Source of the DNA: Clostridia bacterium
GTDB lineage: Bacteria > Bacillota > Clostridia > TANB77 > CAG-508
NCBI GenBank assembly: GCA_017934475.1
Contig: JAGBJN010000005.1
Location: forward strand, 1 to 59,624
Direction: 5' to 3'
DNA: 59,624 nucleotides
A program made the translations under genes and the position numbers. Shown here one piece after another: positions 7,932 to 17,616 of the stretch. The notes beneath the pieces are model-generated. The model worked only from the letters and a program-made list of their open reading frames with translations, was not told the DNA's origin and did not search any database. Every line of letters begins with the position of its first letter. Positions within the stretch are counted from its first letter, which is position 1.

Positions 7932-10421
7932 GTGGGAAACATTGTATTATTAGATGACTTAACTATTAACAAGATTGCAGCAGGAGAGGTAATAGAAAGA
8001 CCAGCTTCTGTTATTAAAGAACTTGTTGAAAATTCAATAGATGCTGGAGCAAAAAATATAACAGTAGAAATTAGAAATGGTGGTATATCATATATACGCG
8101 TAGTAGATGATGGAAAAGGTATTATGCAAGATGATATGGAAATTGCATTTGAAAGACATGCTACAAGTAAAATAAGAAATGCAGATGACTTAGAAAAAGT
8201 TAAATCTATGGGGTTTAGAGGAGAGGCTTTAGCAAGTATAGCTGCAATAGCAAAAGTAAAAATGCAATCAAAAACAATGGAACAAACTACGGGATACGAG
8301 GTTAGAGTAGAAGGAGGAAGAATTTTATCTAAAGAAGAAATTGGATGCCAAAAAGGAACAATTATTGAGATAGAAGACTTATTCTTTAATACACCAGTAA
8401 GATATAAATTTCTAAGAAAAGATTTTACAGAAGCGGGATATATAGAAGATGTAATTACAAGAATTGCATTAATACATCCAGAAATTTCAATGAAACTAAT
8501 AAATACAGGAAAAACAGTAATTCAAACATCAGGAAATGGTGACATGAAATCTGTAATTTATAACATATATGGAAAAGATATTGCTGAAAATATTTTAGAT
8601 ATAAACTTCGAGTATGAAGATATTAGGGTTAAAGGTGTAATAGGCAAACCAGAAATCGCTCGTTCAAATCGTTCAAATCAATTATTTTTTGTAAATGGAA
8701 GATATGTTAAAGATAAAACATTAATTAGTAGTGCAGAACAAGCATATAAAGAAAAATTACCTGCAGGAAAATATGGATTTTTAGTTTTAAATGTTGAAAT
8801 AGATCCATCAAAATTAGATGTTAATGTTCATCCTGCAAAATTAGAAGTTAGATTTGCAGAAGAGCAAAAAGTATTTAAAGCAGTTTATCATGCAATAAAG
8901 GATGAACTTTCGAAAGGTGCATATACAGAAAAAGAAAATGAATTTGAAAAAATGAATGAAAAAATTGACTATTTCAAATTTGAACCAAAAATAGATGAAG
9001 AAGAAAAGAAGATAAAAGAAGAGAAAAAAGAAGAATCAAAAGGGTTATTTAAGAAATTCTTTAGTAAAAAAGAAGAAGAACCTGAAGAACCAACAATGAT
9101 TGAGGAAATCTATCAATCAAGAAAATCAGATAGAGAATTGTTAAATAGTAAACCAGCTGATTTTGATTCAATAATGAAAAAAATGGCAGAAATGCAAAAT
9201 TCTGTATATGAATATAAGGAGACAACAAAAGAAAATTTTGATATAAAAAGCCAAACAGAACAACAAGAAGAGAATCAAAACGATGAAATGGTAAATCAAC
9301 AAGAAAATTTTAGTGAACAACAAAATAGAAATGAATATAATAACAAAGAACAAAATGAAATAGTACAAAGCGAAACTATAGTTGCAGAAGAAGAACAACA
9401 ATATGATAATGAAGAATATATTGAAAATCAACAAAATGATAATGAAATGGCTGATAATGTCGTAGAAAATAGTAATGATGAAATTCAAAATGCAGAAACA
9501 GAGAAAGTAGAAAGCTACGAAAATGTAGATGAAACTAAAGTGATTAATACAGAAGAAATAAATTTTGAAGAACAAAAATATGAGACAAAAGTTTTTGAAA
9601 CTAATAATATAGAAGACACTTTTGGTGGGGACAAAAGTGATGAAAATAAAATAACAGAAACTTCCAAAGAAAAACTTGATGACACATATTTAGAGAAAAA
9701 ATTTGAAGAAATGTATACTTCTGTATTTGGAGTTCCACCAAAGTCTGAAAAAGAAGAAAAAGAAGATAAAGTTGACTTACCACAAGTTGAAATGAAAGTA
9801 TGTGAAAATATTTCATTATTTGGGGATAATGAGGAAAGAAATATACCTAATTACAGAATTGTAGGTACAGCATTTGATAATTTTGTATTTTTAGAATTAG
9901 ACAAGGAAATATATATAATAGATGAAAAATCTGCAAAAGAAAAATTGATATATGAATCTTTAAAAGAAAACTATTATAAAGGCGGAAATAAGGATTCTCA
10001 ATATATGCTTTTACCAGATATTATTGAATTAACAAGTAAAGAAATGGACATTGCAAGAGACAATAAGCATATGTTCCAAACAGCAGGATTTATTTTAGAA
10101 GAATTTGGAGAAAATACAATAAAATTAGAAGCTGTTCCAGAAGTATGTATGGAACTTGATACAAAGGAATTGTTTGTTCAAATTTTAAATGAAATAAATA
10201 AAGTGCCAATTACAGAAACGAAAGAAATAGAAGAAAAATTTATAGCAACACTAGCAAAAAATATATCAGAAAATTCAAGAAAAATTTTGACAGATGAAGA
10301 AATACAAAATTTAGTAGATGAGTTATTTGAATATGATAATCCATTTACATGCCCTGATGGTAGAACAATAGCAATTGAAATGACAAGAGGAGACATAGAA
10401 AAGAAATTTTCAAGGAGATAA
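7932..10421 (+). CDS. mutL: DNA mismatch repair protein MutL
   Basis: 829 residues, longer than the usual 600-650. The N-terminal GHKL ATPase is intact: KIAAGEVIERPASVIKELVENS near 10-31, DAGA, DDGKGI, and GFRGEALASI near 92-101. The transducer domain runs to about 330 (NVHPAKLEVRF). A very long Glu/Asn/Gln/Lys-rich linker fills about 335-615. The dimerisation domain is at about 625-829. Its endonuclease motifs depart from those of MutL proteins that nick DNA: DQHA(X)2E(X)4E reads DEKSAKEKLIYE near 664, and CPHGRP reads CPDGRT near 806. Start: GTG 6 bases after GGAGGA. It leads an operon with a membrane gene and miaA. No mutS is visible nearby. Confidence 0.93.
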   Translation: MGNIVLLDDLTINKIAAGEVIERPASVIKELVENSIDAGAKNITVEIRNGGISYIRVVDDGKGIMQDDMEIAFERHATSKIRNADDLEKVKSMGFRGEALASIAAIAKVKMQSKTMEQTTGYEVRVEGGRILSKEEIGCQKGTIIEIEDLFFNTPVRYKFLRKDFTEAGYIEDVITRIALIHPEISMKLINTGKTVIQTSGNGDMKSVIYNIYGKDIAENILDINFEYEDIRVKGVIGKPEIARSNRSNQLFFVNGRYVKDKTLISSAEQAYKEKLPAGKYGFLVLNVEIDPSKLDVNVHPAKLEVRFAEEQKVFKAVYHAIKDELSKGAYTEKENEFEKMNEKIDYFKFEPKIDEEEKKIKEEKKEESKGLFKKFFSKKEEEPEEPTMIEEIYQSRKSDRELLNSKPADFDSIMKKMAEMQNSVYEYKETTKENFDIKSQTEQQEENQNDEMVNQQENFSEQQNRNEYNNKEQNEIVQSETIVAEEEQQYDNEEYIENQQNDNEMADNVVENSNDEIQNAETEKVESYENVDETKVINTEEINFEEQKYETKVFETNNIEDTFGGDKSDENKITETSKEKLDDTYLEKKFEEMYTSVFGVPPKSEKEEKEDKVDLPQVEMKVCENISLFGDNEERNIPNYRIVGTAFDNFVFLELDKEIYIIDEKSAKEKLIYESLKENYYKGGNKDSQYMLLPDIIELTSKEMDIARDNKHMFQTAGFILEEFGENTIKLEAVPEVCMELDTKELFVQILNEINKVPITETKEIEEKFIATLAKNISENSRKILTDEEIQNLVDELFEYDNPFTCPDGRTIAIEMTRGDIEKKFSRR

Positions 10422-10425
10422 AATT

Positions 10426-11046
10426 ATGAATATATTTTTAATAATAGCAATGATATTAATAAATATAATTGCAATAGTAATTGTATATCAAATACTAAAG
10501 AAACAACCAAAAAAAGAAATATTAATTTTTATAGCATCTGGAGTAGCAATTATATATCTGATTATTTCGGTAATTTATTGGTTAAGTGGATTTGGTATAG
10601 ATACAAGTGTACATGAAAGTTCGAAAAATTTTGTTGTCTTTATGTTTGTACCAATTAATGTAATATTATTTATGCCATATATTGCTGTACAATATAAAAA
10701 GATAAGACAAAACAAAAAAATAGAAAAATATGATATAGAAAATTTATCTAAAAAAGTAACAATTGTAATTCTAATATTTGCAGGATTATCAATAGGAGAG
10801 TTTTTCTATTTTAAAAATATTCAAAATAATATAAAGGAACTTAGTGAACTAAGAACAAATAATGAAATATCAAATACTGTTTTAGATGGAACAAATAATA
10901 TTTTTTTGAATGAAGTAGAAAATATTAATAAAAATGAAACTGTTGAATCAGTAAATAATAGTGTAAATGAATATTCAAATACAACATTAAATACGATGAC
11001 CAATACAACGATTAATGAAATGACAAATCAAGTAAATGAGGTTTAA
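10426..11046 (+). CDS. Membrane protein between mutL and miaA, unknown
   Basis: 206 residues, no family recognised. Hydrophobic segments lie near residues 3-22, 31-53, 66-86 and 107-124. They are followed by an Asn/Thr/Glu-rich C-terminal tail of about 75 residues (NTVLDGTNN, then several NTT and MTN repeats). Four helices would put both termini on the same side of the membrane. The ribosome site is inside the last codons of mutL (AGGAGAT), with a 4-base gap. The end overlaps the ribosome site of miaA, so it is translationally packed into the mutL-miaA operon. The low-complexity tail resembles the linker of the protein at 1224. Confidence 0.75.
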   Translation: MNIFLIIAMILINIIAIVIVYQILKKQPKKEILIFIASGVAIIYLIISVIYWLSGFGIDTSVHESSKNFVVFMFVPINVILFMPYIAVQYKKIRQNKKIEKYDIENLSKKVTIVILIFAGLSIGEFFYFKNIQNNIKELSELRTNNEISNTVLDGTNNIFLNEVENINKNETVESVNNSVNEYSNTTLNTMTNTTINEMTNQVNEV

Positions 11047-11050
11047 AAAT

Positions 11051-11968
11051 ATGCAAAAGGAAAAAGTGATAATTATAGGCGGACCAACAGCCTCAGGAAA
11101 GACAGCTCTATCTATTGAGCTTGCAAAAAAAATAAATGGAGAAATTGTATCAGCAGATTCAATGCAAATATATAAAGAAATGAATATAGGTACAGCAAAA
11201 CCAGAATCAGAAGAAATGCAAGGAATAAAACACTATATGCTTGACTTTTTAAGTCCGAATCAAGCATATAGTGTTGCTGATTATAAAAGAGATGCTAAAA
11301 AAGCAATAAAGGAAATAATTGAAAAAGGAAAAACTCCGATAGTTGTTGGTGGTACAGGATTATATATAGATTCGCTTATATATGAAATTGAATATATTGA
11401 TATAAAAACAGATTTCGAATATAGAAATAAATTAGAAAAAATAGCTGAGGAAGAAGGACTTGAAAAACTTTACCAAGAAGCAAGGAAAATTGATCCAAAG
11501 GCTATGGAAAAAATAAGTGAAAATGATCAGAAAAGAATTTTAAGAGTACTTGAAATATATAATCAAACGGGAAAAACAAAAACAGAACTTGATGAAAATT
11601 CTCGAAAAGAACCAGAATATGATTATAAAATGTTTGCGATAGATATGAATAGAGATGTACTTTACGATAGAATAAATAGAAGAGTAGATTTAATGATTTC
11701 AAAAGGTCTTATTGAAGAAGTAGAAAAGATATACAATAAATACCAAGAATTTCCTACTTCTATGCAAGCTTTAGGATATAAAGAAGTAGTGGAATATTTA
11801 GAGAAAAAAACTTCAAAAGAAGAAATGATTGAAAAAATAAAACAAGAATCACGTAGATATGCAAAAAGACAATTAACTTGGTTCAGAAAAAATAAAAATA
11901 CAATTTGGCTTGATGGTCAGGAGGACATTAATAAAAACATTAATATTATCTTGGAGGAAATAAGATAG
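11051..11968 (+). CDS. miaA: tRNA dimethylallyltransferase MiaA
   Basis: 305 residues from the ATG at 11051. I chose this over the in-frame ATG at 11036 because the product then begins MQKEKVIIIGGPTASGKT as in relatives and GAGG lies 9-10 bases upstream. The P-loop GPTASGKT is near residues 10-17, followed by ADSMQIYKEMNIGTAKP and the GGTGLYI motif near 99-105. The C-terminus carries RRYAKRQLTWFRKN. The enzyme transfers a dimethylallyl group to A37 of tRNAs that read codons starting with U. Length matches the family. The next gene starts on the last base of its stop codon. Confidence 0.95.
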   Translation: MQKEKVIIIGGPTASGKTALSIELAKKINGEIVSADSMQIYKEMNIGTAKPESEEMQGIKHYMLDFLSPNQAYSVADYKRDAKKAIKEIIEKGKTPIVVGGTGLYIDSLIYEIEYIDIKTDFEYRNKLEKIAEEEGLEKLYQEARKIDPKAMEKISENDQKRILRVLEIYNQTGKTKTELDENSRKEPEYDYKMFAIDMNRDVLYDRINRRVDLMISKGLIEEVEKIYNKYQEFPTSMQALGYKEVVEYLEKKTSKEEMIEKIKQESRRYAKRQLTWFRKNKNTIWLDGQEDINKNINIILEEIR

Positions 11969-13203
11969 TGGAAGAACAAAAAAGGCAGTTAAACTTAAAA
12001 AAATACATAACCTTTCTTGTAATTAGTTTTGCAATAATAGCCTATGTTATTTATACAATATATAGGCTTATTGCTAGTCCGACAGATACTTTTATAGTTG
12101 AAAATGGAAAATTATCTTCAGAAGAAAATGCTAATGCATATATTATAAGAGAAGAAGATGTACTTAAGGGAGAAAACTATAAGAATGGAATTTATCAGAT
12201 AAAATCTGAAGGAGAAAAAGTTGCAAACGGAGAAGCAATATTCCGTTATTACACAAGTGGAGAAGATGAACTCAAAGAAAAAATAAAGGAATTAGATATA
12301 AAAATTGGTGAAGCATGGGAAAATGAAAATTCAATTTTCTCAAGTGATATAAAACTATTAGAAGGACAAATTGAAGAAAAACTAGATGGATTGTTACATT
12401 TAAATGATTTACAGAAAATAAATGAATATAAAAAAGATATTGATTTATATATTACTAAAAAGGCAAAAATAGCTGGAGAAAAAAGCCCGGCAGGCTCATA
12501 TTTAAAGCAACTTATTGATGAGAGAAGTAATTATGAAAATGAATTAAACCAAGGATCAGAATACTTAAATGCTGATACATCAGGAGTAGTATCTTATAGA
12601 GTTGACGGATTTGAAGAAATTTTAGTTACATCTGATTTTGGATATTTAAGCAAATCGATGCTAGAGGGATTAAATATAAAAACTGGCCAAGTTGTTGCAA
12701 CCAGCGAAGAAAGTGCGAAAATTGTTAATAATTTTTATTGTTACATAGCATGTGTGTTAGAGCATAAAAACCTAGAAGAAAAAGAATGTAAAATTGGTAG
12801 CAAATTAACTATGAGATTACCAAATTCAGAAGAAGTAAATGCTGAAATAATCTACATGTCAAAAGAAAGTGAAGAAGAAGATTTAGTAGTTTTTAAAATC
12901 GAAAAATATGTTGAAGATTTAATAAACTATAGAAAAATATCAATAGACATTATATGGTGGAATGAAACAGGTTTAAGAGTTCCAAACGAAGCAATAAAAA
13001 AGGAAAATGAAGATTTGTATTATGTAATAAGAAAAAGAGTTGGGTATACAGATAAAATATATGTTAAAATTCTTAAACAAGGAGAAAAATACTCGATAAT
13101 TGATAATTATGAAGATGGACAAGAATTATTAGATAAAGGCGTAGATAAAGATGAAGTAAAATCTAGAAGAAAAATTTCATTATATGATGAGATAGTAATC
13201 TAA
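11968..13203 (+). CDS. HlyD-like membrane-anchored protein upstream of sepF
   Basis: 411 residues. One transmembrane helix near 12-32 is followed by a barrel-sandwich/coiled-coil/beta layout typical of HlyD-type adaptors: VENGKLSSEENANAYIIREE near 46-65, a helical hairpin near 95-190, DTSGVVSYRVDG near 204-215, and a final beta region with GLRVPNEAI near 331-339. Proteins of this shape sit just before the sepF/ylm division cluster in many Clostridia; their role is not known to me. The GTG start overlaps the miaA stop by one base, with GGAGG about 10 bases upstream. It is the last gene before a new promoter, so it belongs to the mutL-miaA transcript. Confidence 0.72.
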   Translation: MEEQKRQLNLKKYITFLVISFAIIAYVIYTIYRLIASPTDTFIVENGKLSSEENANAYIIREEDVLKGENYKNGIYQIKSEGEKVANGEAIFRYYTSGEDELKEKIKELDIKIGEAWENENSIFSSDIKLLEGQIEEKLDGLLHLNDLQKINEYKKDIDLYITKKAKIAGEKSPAGSYLKQLIDERSNYENELNQGSEYLNADTSGVVSYRVDGFEEILVTSDFGYLSKSMLEGLNIKTGQVVATSEESAKIVNNFYCYIACVLEHKNLEEKECKIGSKLTMRLPNSEEVNAEIIYMSKESEEEDLVVFKIEKYVEDLINYRKISIDIIWWNETGLRVPNEAIKKENEDLYYVIRKRVGYTDKIYVKILKQGEKYSIIDNYEDGQELLDKGVDKDEVKSRRKISLYDEIVI

Positions 13204-13257
13204 TATTACAAAAATATTACAACAATATTAAATTACAATTACATTAATAAAAAGGTA

Positions 13258-13286
13258 TTGACAATAATAAAAAAAAGATAGATACT
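13258..13286 (+). promoter_or_regulatory. SigA-type promoter for sepF-divIVA
   Basis: A perfect TTGACA (13258-13263), a 17-bp gap, and GATACT (13281-13286) as the best -10. A leader of about 65 nt precedes the sepF ribosome site AGGAGGT. Confidence 0.7.
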
Positions 13287-13355
13287 AAATACAATAAAAC
13301 ATTTGGGGGAAAATTTTATTTAAAATTACAAAGGACAATAATTAGGAGGTAAAAA

Positions 13356-13832
13356 ATGGCAGGAGCAATTATGAATAAATTATTAGATTTAGTAGGAGTA
13401 GATACAGCAGCAGAAGAAGAATATGAAGATGATGGATATGAACAAGAATACGAAGATGAAGCTGAAGAAAATAAAGTGAATTTTTGGAATAGAGCACGTG
13501 GTAAAGTTGTAAATATGCCACAAACAGAACAAATTAGAATGGTTATTTCACAACCAACAACTTTTGAACAATCAGAAGCTATTTGTGATTTATTAAAAGA
13601 GAAAAAATCAGTAATAGTTAATTTAGAATACGTTAATAAAGACGTTGCAAGAAGAATAATAGATGTTATTAGTGGTGCTGTTCATGCATTAGATGGACAT
13701 ATCCAAAAAGTATCAAATTCTATTTTCTTAATCGCGCCTTTTAACTATGAAATCACAAATGATTTAGCAAGAGAAGAAATAAAAAATAAATTATCTGTAT
13801 CATGGTTAAGAAATTCTGGAAATAATATGTAA
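13356..13832 (+). CDS. sepF: Cell division protein SepF
   Basis: 158 residues. The protein begins MAGAIMNKLLDLVGV, an amphipathic membrane-targeting helix. An acidic linker full of Asp/Glu (about 17-38) follows, then a compact SepF domain at about 60-150 (QIRMVISQPTTFEQSEAICD, VNLEYVNKDVARRIIDVISG, SIFLIAP). SepF tethers FtsZ to the membrane and helps assemble the Z ring. Its own strong promoter and AGGAGGT site suggest high expression. divIVA follows after 30 bases. The ylmG and ylmH genes often found between sepF and divIVA are missing here. Confidence 0.95.
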   Translation: MAGAIMNKLLDLVGVDTAAEEEYEDDGYEQEYEDEAEENKVNFWNRARGKVVNMPQTEQIRMVISQPTTFEQSEAICDLLKEKKSVIVNLEYVNKDVARRIIDVISGAVHALDGHIQKVSNSIFLIAPFNYEITNDLAREEIKNKLSVSWLRNSGNNM

Positions 13833-13862
13833 TTTAACCTATGATTTAATGGAGGAAGTAAG

Positions 13863-14318
13863 ATGATAACACCATTAGACATTGAAAATAAGAAATTTTC
13901 AAAACAAATGATGAATGGATATAGTGTAGATGAAGTAGATGATTTTCTTGATGATCTAACAGCAGACTATGAAAAGGCTTATAAGGAAAGTACAGAATTA
14001 AAATTAAGAGTTGATGAATTAGAAAGAAGCCTTTTACATTATAAAACAATAGAAGATACTCTTCAAAATACTTTAGTTATGGCACAAACAACTGCTGATG
14101 AAGTTAAAGAAGTTGCTAGACAACAAGCAGATCAAATACTTAGAGAAGCAGAAGGAAATGCTAGAAAATCTGTAGATGATTTAGGACAAGAAATTTTAAT
14201 GAAGAAAAAAGAACTTGAAGATATCAAAAAACAATTTGAAGTTTATAAAGCAAAAATGGAATCATTATTAATTTCACAATTAGAATTATTAAAAGATATT
14301 AACAAAGATGATGAATAG
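13863..14318 (+). CDS. divIVA: DivIVA-family coiled-coil protein
   Basis: 151 residues. The N-terminal lipid-binding motif reads ITPLDIENKKFSKQMMNGYS, followed by VDEVDDFLDDLTADYE as in DivIVA/GpsB proteins. The rest, about 30-145, is nearly continuous coiled coil. DivIVA binds negatively curved membrane at poles and septa and recruits division or sporulation partners. GGAGG lies 6 bases before the ATG. The gene ends in a strong terminator, closing the sepF-divIVA unit. Confidence 0.93.
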   Translation: MITPLDIENKKFSKQMMNGYSVDEVDDFLDDLTADYEKAYKESTELKLRVDELERSLLHYKTIEDTLQNTLVMAQTTADEVKEVARQQADQILREAEGNARKSVDDLGQEILMKKKELEDIKKQFEVYKAKMESLLISQLELLKDINKDDE

Positions 14319-14353
14319 AAAAAAGGCACTTTATTTACAAGTGCTTTTTTTTT
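14319..14353 (+). terminator. Rho-independent terminator after divIVA
   Basis: AAAAGGCACTT (14321-14331) pairs with AAGTGCTTTT (14339-14348), with one G-U pair and a run of nine T. Confidence 0.85.
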
Positions 14354-14380
14354 ACAATACAAGAAAGGATATTATAATAT

Positions 14381-16700
14381 ATGAAATATAGATTTTCAAA
14401 AAATGAATCCGGAATATCATTAATGGTACTTGTAATAACTGTAATATTGTTATTAATACTTACATTTACTATGACCATTAGCATTACTCAATACGCAGAA
14501 GAAATTAAAATGAATAAATTTTCAACTGACATGACGACTCTAAATGAAGAAATAACTCAATATTACTCAAGAAAAAAAGAACTTCCAATAATAAATCAAT
14601 TTACTAATACAACTTCATTTGCCGAAGTAAAAAATGTAAATGATGGTGCAGAATACTATGTTATAGATTTGGATAAATTAAATGTAAAACTAAATTATGG
14701 CAAGGATTATGAGGGAATAACTAATAAGGAAGAAAATATAACTGATTTAATTGATGTGTACATTGTAAACAAACAATCTCATACAGTATACTATCCAAAG
14801 GGAATAGAAATAAATGGTAAAACTTACTATAAACTAGTAGAAGAGTTTACAGGGGTAAGCGGACATACAGATGTGATTTTAGATCCTGAGGTAACCATAT
14901 CAATGCAAAATTCTGAAGATTATTTATTTGCTATAAAATCTATAGTTGAAATTAAGAATGTACAATCTGATGACATAGATTTTACTAAATCGAAATATGT
15001 ATTTACAAAAGAAAGTAGTGACATAGCTGATGAAAGAGCTTACTCTGGTGGAAATTTAACAGGAACTACTACTACTATAGAAGAGCCTAAGGCACCAGGA
15101 GATTGGTATTTACATGTAATTGTTGTAAACAAATTAGGAAAAAAAACAATTGAAACATCAAATAATGCAGTTACAATAGCAAAAACTGCTGAATATGACT
15201 ATTATGAAGAAAATGGTCAAGGAAAAGAACAAACAGCAAAACTATTTCCAGGCACATATAGACTAGAAACTTGGGGAGCTCAAGGTGGAGATACAGAGTC
15301 AAAAGCAACTTTAGCGTACGGGGGGTATTCAACAGGAATAATAAAAAATAGTATAAATAAAAATCTTTATATAAATGTTGGAGGAAAAGGTGAAGATTTT
15401 AGTTTAAGTAGGATAACAAATGGCGGATATAATGGTGGAGGAAACGGAGGAGTATATAGTACTTCAAGTGATCCACAAGGAGGAGCAGGTGGTGGAGGTG
15501 CAACTCATATTGCAACAGTAAGCCGGCACTTTATCTGAATTAAAGGATTCAATAGATTCAATATACATTGTCTCAGGAGGAGGCGGTGGATGTGGAGAGT
15601 CTGTAATTGCCAATTATACACAAGGAGGAGCAGGTGGTGGATATATAGGAAATGATGGAGGATATCATAATTCTTATCCAAATTACCATGCAACTGGAGG
15701 TACTCAATCAATAGGAGGAAATGATTATCAAGAAGGTGGAACAAGAGCAACATTTGGACAAGGAGGAAATTTCTGCAATAGTACTTATGGTGGAAACGGC
15801 GGTGGAGGCGGTTTCTATGGCGGTGGTGGATCTTCAAGAAGTCATTCAGGTGGCGGAGGTGGATCAGGCTACATAGGCAATTCTGGATTAACTAATAAGC
15901 ATATGACTGGATACAATGTTCAAACCTCTAATGATGAATCCACAAAAACTATTTCAACTACAAATGTTTCAGAAACAGCTATAAGTGACTATGCTAAAAA
16001 AGGCAATGGCTACGCTAGAATAACAAATTTAAATTCAGTAGAAATTGATAATGAAGATTTAATAGCTTATTATGATTATAAGGATTACACTGAAAATAGT
16101 ACAAAGTGGAATAACAAATTATCAAGTAATTATGATATCAACTTTGAAGGAACACCTACAATAGATACAGATGGTGGAGTAAGAATTGATAGAAAAACAA
16201 GTAATGTATATGGAACAATAGATTTAAGTGATAAAAAAGATAAAGATTTAACGATATATATGGTAGTTAAATCAAATGTAGGAAACTCAAATAATCCTAG
16301 AATATTTGAAATTCCTAAAAATCCAACAGGAAATCAATACTATACAACGCCAGTTGCTTTTACAAATGGTTCAAATAATATTGGATATGGAGCATTTGCA
16401 AGAGATAGTGCAACAACCGTCCCAGCAATGAATTATAATGTAATAGCAATGAGATTAGATAATACAAATGGAAATGATAATGGAGGAGGAACTTTAAGCT
16501 TTTTTGTAAATGATACTAAATGCGAAACAGTTTTGAATTATGAAGGAAGAGGAGATAAATTATATCTATCTCATTCTACTGTAAATAACACCGGTTATGG
16601 AGATAACGTATTTGGTATGATTGCAATATATGATGAAGCACAAACCGATTCAGAAATACTATCAAATCTTGCAATATTATCAAACCAATATATAGATTAA
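14381..16700 (+). pseudogene. Pilin-like, glycine-rich surface protein with a one-base frameshift
   Basis: Read as one gene, this encodes about 770 residues. The N-terminus (NESGISLMVLVITVILLLI, residues 8-26) is a type IV prepilin-like signal without the usual Glu at position +5. A beta-rich region with a possible Ig-like part follows (to about 265). Next is a large glycine-rich ALK/LTK-type domain beginning TYRLETWGAQGGD. A LamG/concanavalin-like domain starts near LIAYYDYKDYTENS. At 15521-15527 the sequence reads agccggc; the frame then ends at a stop at 15536-15538. Dropping one C gives VSGTLSELKDSIDSIYIV, as expected for the domain, and the frame stays open to 16700. So the gene is whole apart from one base: a true mutation, recoding, or an error. 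It stands alone between divIVA and prmC. Confidence 0.75.
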
Positions 16701-16720
16701 GAGGCACTAGCCTCTTTTTT
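16698..16720 (+). terminator. Rho-independent terminator
   Basis: AAGAGGC (16699-16705), a 4-nt loop, GCCTCTT (16710-16716) and a T run. It begins at the stop codon of the glycine-rich protein gene, which supports reading 14381-16700 as one gene. Confidence 0.85.
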
Positions 16721-16721
16721 C

Positions 16722-16750
16722 TTGCGTAAATAATTAAAATATTGTAAAAT
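16722..16750 (+). promoter_or_regulatory. SigA-type promoter for prmC-whiA-hemW
   Basis: TTGCGT (16722) and TAAAAT (16745-16750) are separated by 17 bp. It is directly downstream of the previous terminator and 15 bases before the prmC ATG, so the leader is very short. Confidence 0.55.
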
Positions 16751-16765
16751 ATAGATGGTGAGAAT

Positions 16766-17596
16766 ATGAAGATAAAAGAATTAATAGCATATGGAAGAAA
16801 AATGCTAAATGAAAATAATATAGAAGATAGTAATATAATAGCAAAGAGTTTAGCTAAATATATTTTGGAGATGGATGATTCAAAGATAATAATAAATGAA
16901 GATAAAGAAGTAGAAGAAAATAATAGGATAAGATATTATTTATCATTAATTGAAATTGTAGATGGTAGGCCACTTCAATATATAACAAATAAACAGAATT
17001 TTATGGGATTAGAATTCTATGTTGATGAAAATGTATTAATACCACAACCTGATACAGAAATATTAGTTGAAGAAGTAATAAATGCTTGTAAATCATTTGA
17101 TGAAGTTCATGTACTTGATATATGTACAGGTAGTGGAGCAATTGGTATATCTATTGCAAAAAATGTTAATGATGCTACTGTAACTTTAAGTGATATAAGT
17201 AATAAAGCTTTAGAAATTGCAAAGAAAAATGCTAAACAAAATGATGTTAATGTTTCATTTATAGAATCAGACATGTTTGAAAATATATCTGAAAAATTTG
17301 ATATTATAGTTTCAAATCCACCTTATATAAAAACAGAAGTAATACAAACACTTGATAAAGGTGTTCAAAATGAACCATATATAGCATTAGATGGTGGAAA
17401 AGATGGTTTAGATTTTTATAGAATTTTGGTAGAAAAATCTAAAGAATATTTGAACAATGGCGGAATGTTAATTATGGAAATAGGATATGACCAAAAAGAA
17501 GATGTAGAAAAATTGTTAGTAGATAGTGGATATAGTGACGTTTATTCTAAAAAAGATTTATCAGGAAATGATAGAATTGTTGCAGCAAAAATATAG
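16766..17596 (+). CDS. prmC: Release factor glutamine methyltransferase PrmC
   Basis: 276 residues. An N-terminal helical domain (about 1-80, with RPLQYITNKQNFMGLEFYV) is followed by the catalytic Rossmann domain. The SAM-binding motif VLDICTGSGAIGISIA is near 118-133, and the signature NPPY near 183-186. PrmC methylates the Gln of the GGQ loop of release factors. Length matches the family. In many Firmicutes prmC lies next to prfA; here prfA is absent and whiA follows after 20 bases. Confidence 0.94.
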   Translation: MKIKELIAYGRKMLNENNIEDSNIIAKSLAKYILEMDDSKIIINEDKEVEENNRIRYYLSLIEIVDGRPLQYITNKQNFMGLEFYVDENVLIPQPDTEILVEEVINACKSFDEVHVLDICTGSGAIGISIAKNVNDATVTLSDISNKALEIAKKNAKQNDVNVSFIESDMFENISEKFDIIVSNPPYIKTEVIQTLDKGVQNEPYIALDGGKDGLDFYRILVEKSKEYLNNGGMLIMEIGYDQKEDVEKLLVDSGYSDVYSKKDLSGNDRIVAAKI

Positions 17597-17616
17597 AATT
17601 AGAAAGGAATGAGAAT

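Noticed and set aside
14373-14378. TATAAT just before the pilin-like gene as its promoter
   Set aside because: It ends 2 bases before the ATG, so transcription would begin inside the gene; the AT-rich match is probably chance.
15903-16700. A separate gene starting at the ATG at 15903
   Set aside because: It has no ribosome site, and its frame is open far upstream through the glycine-rich domain to the frameshift, so it is the 3' part of the gene starting at 14381.
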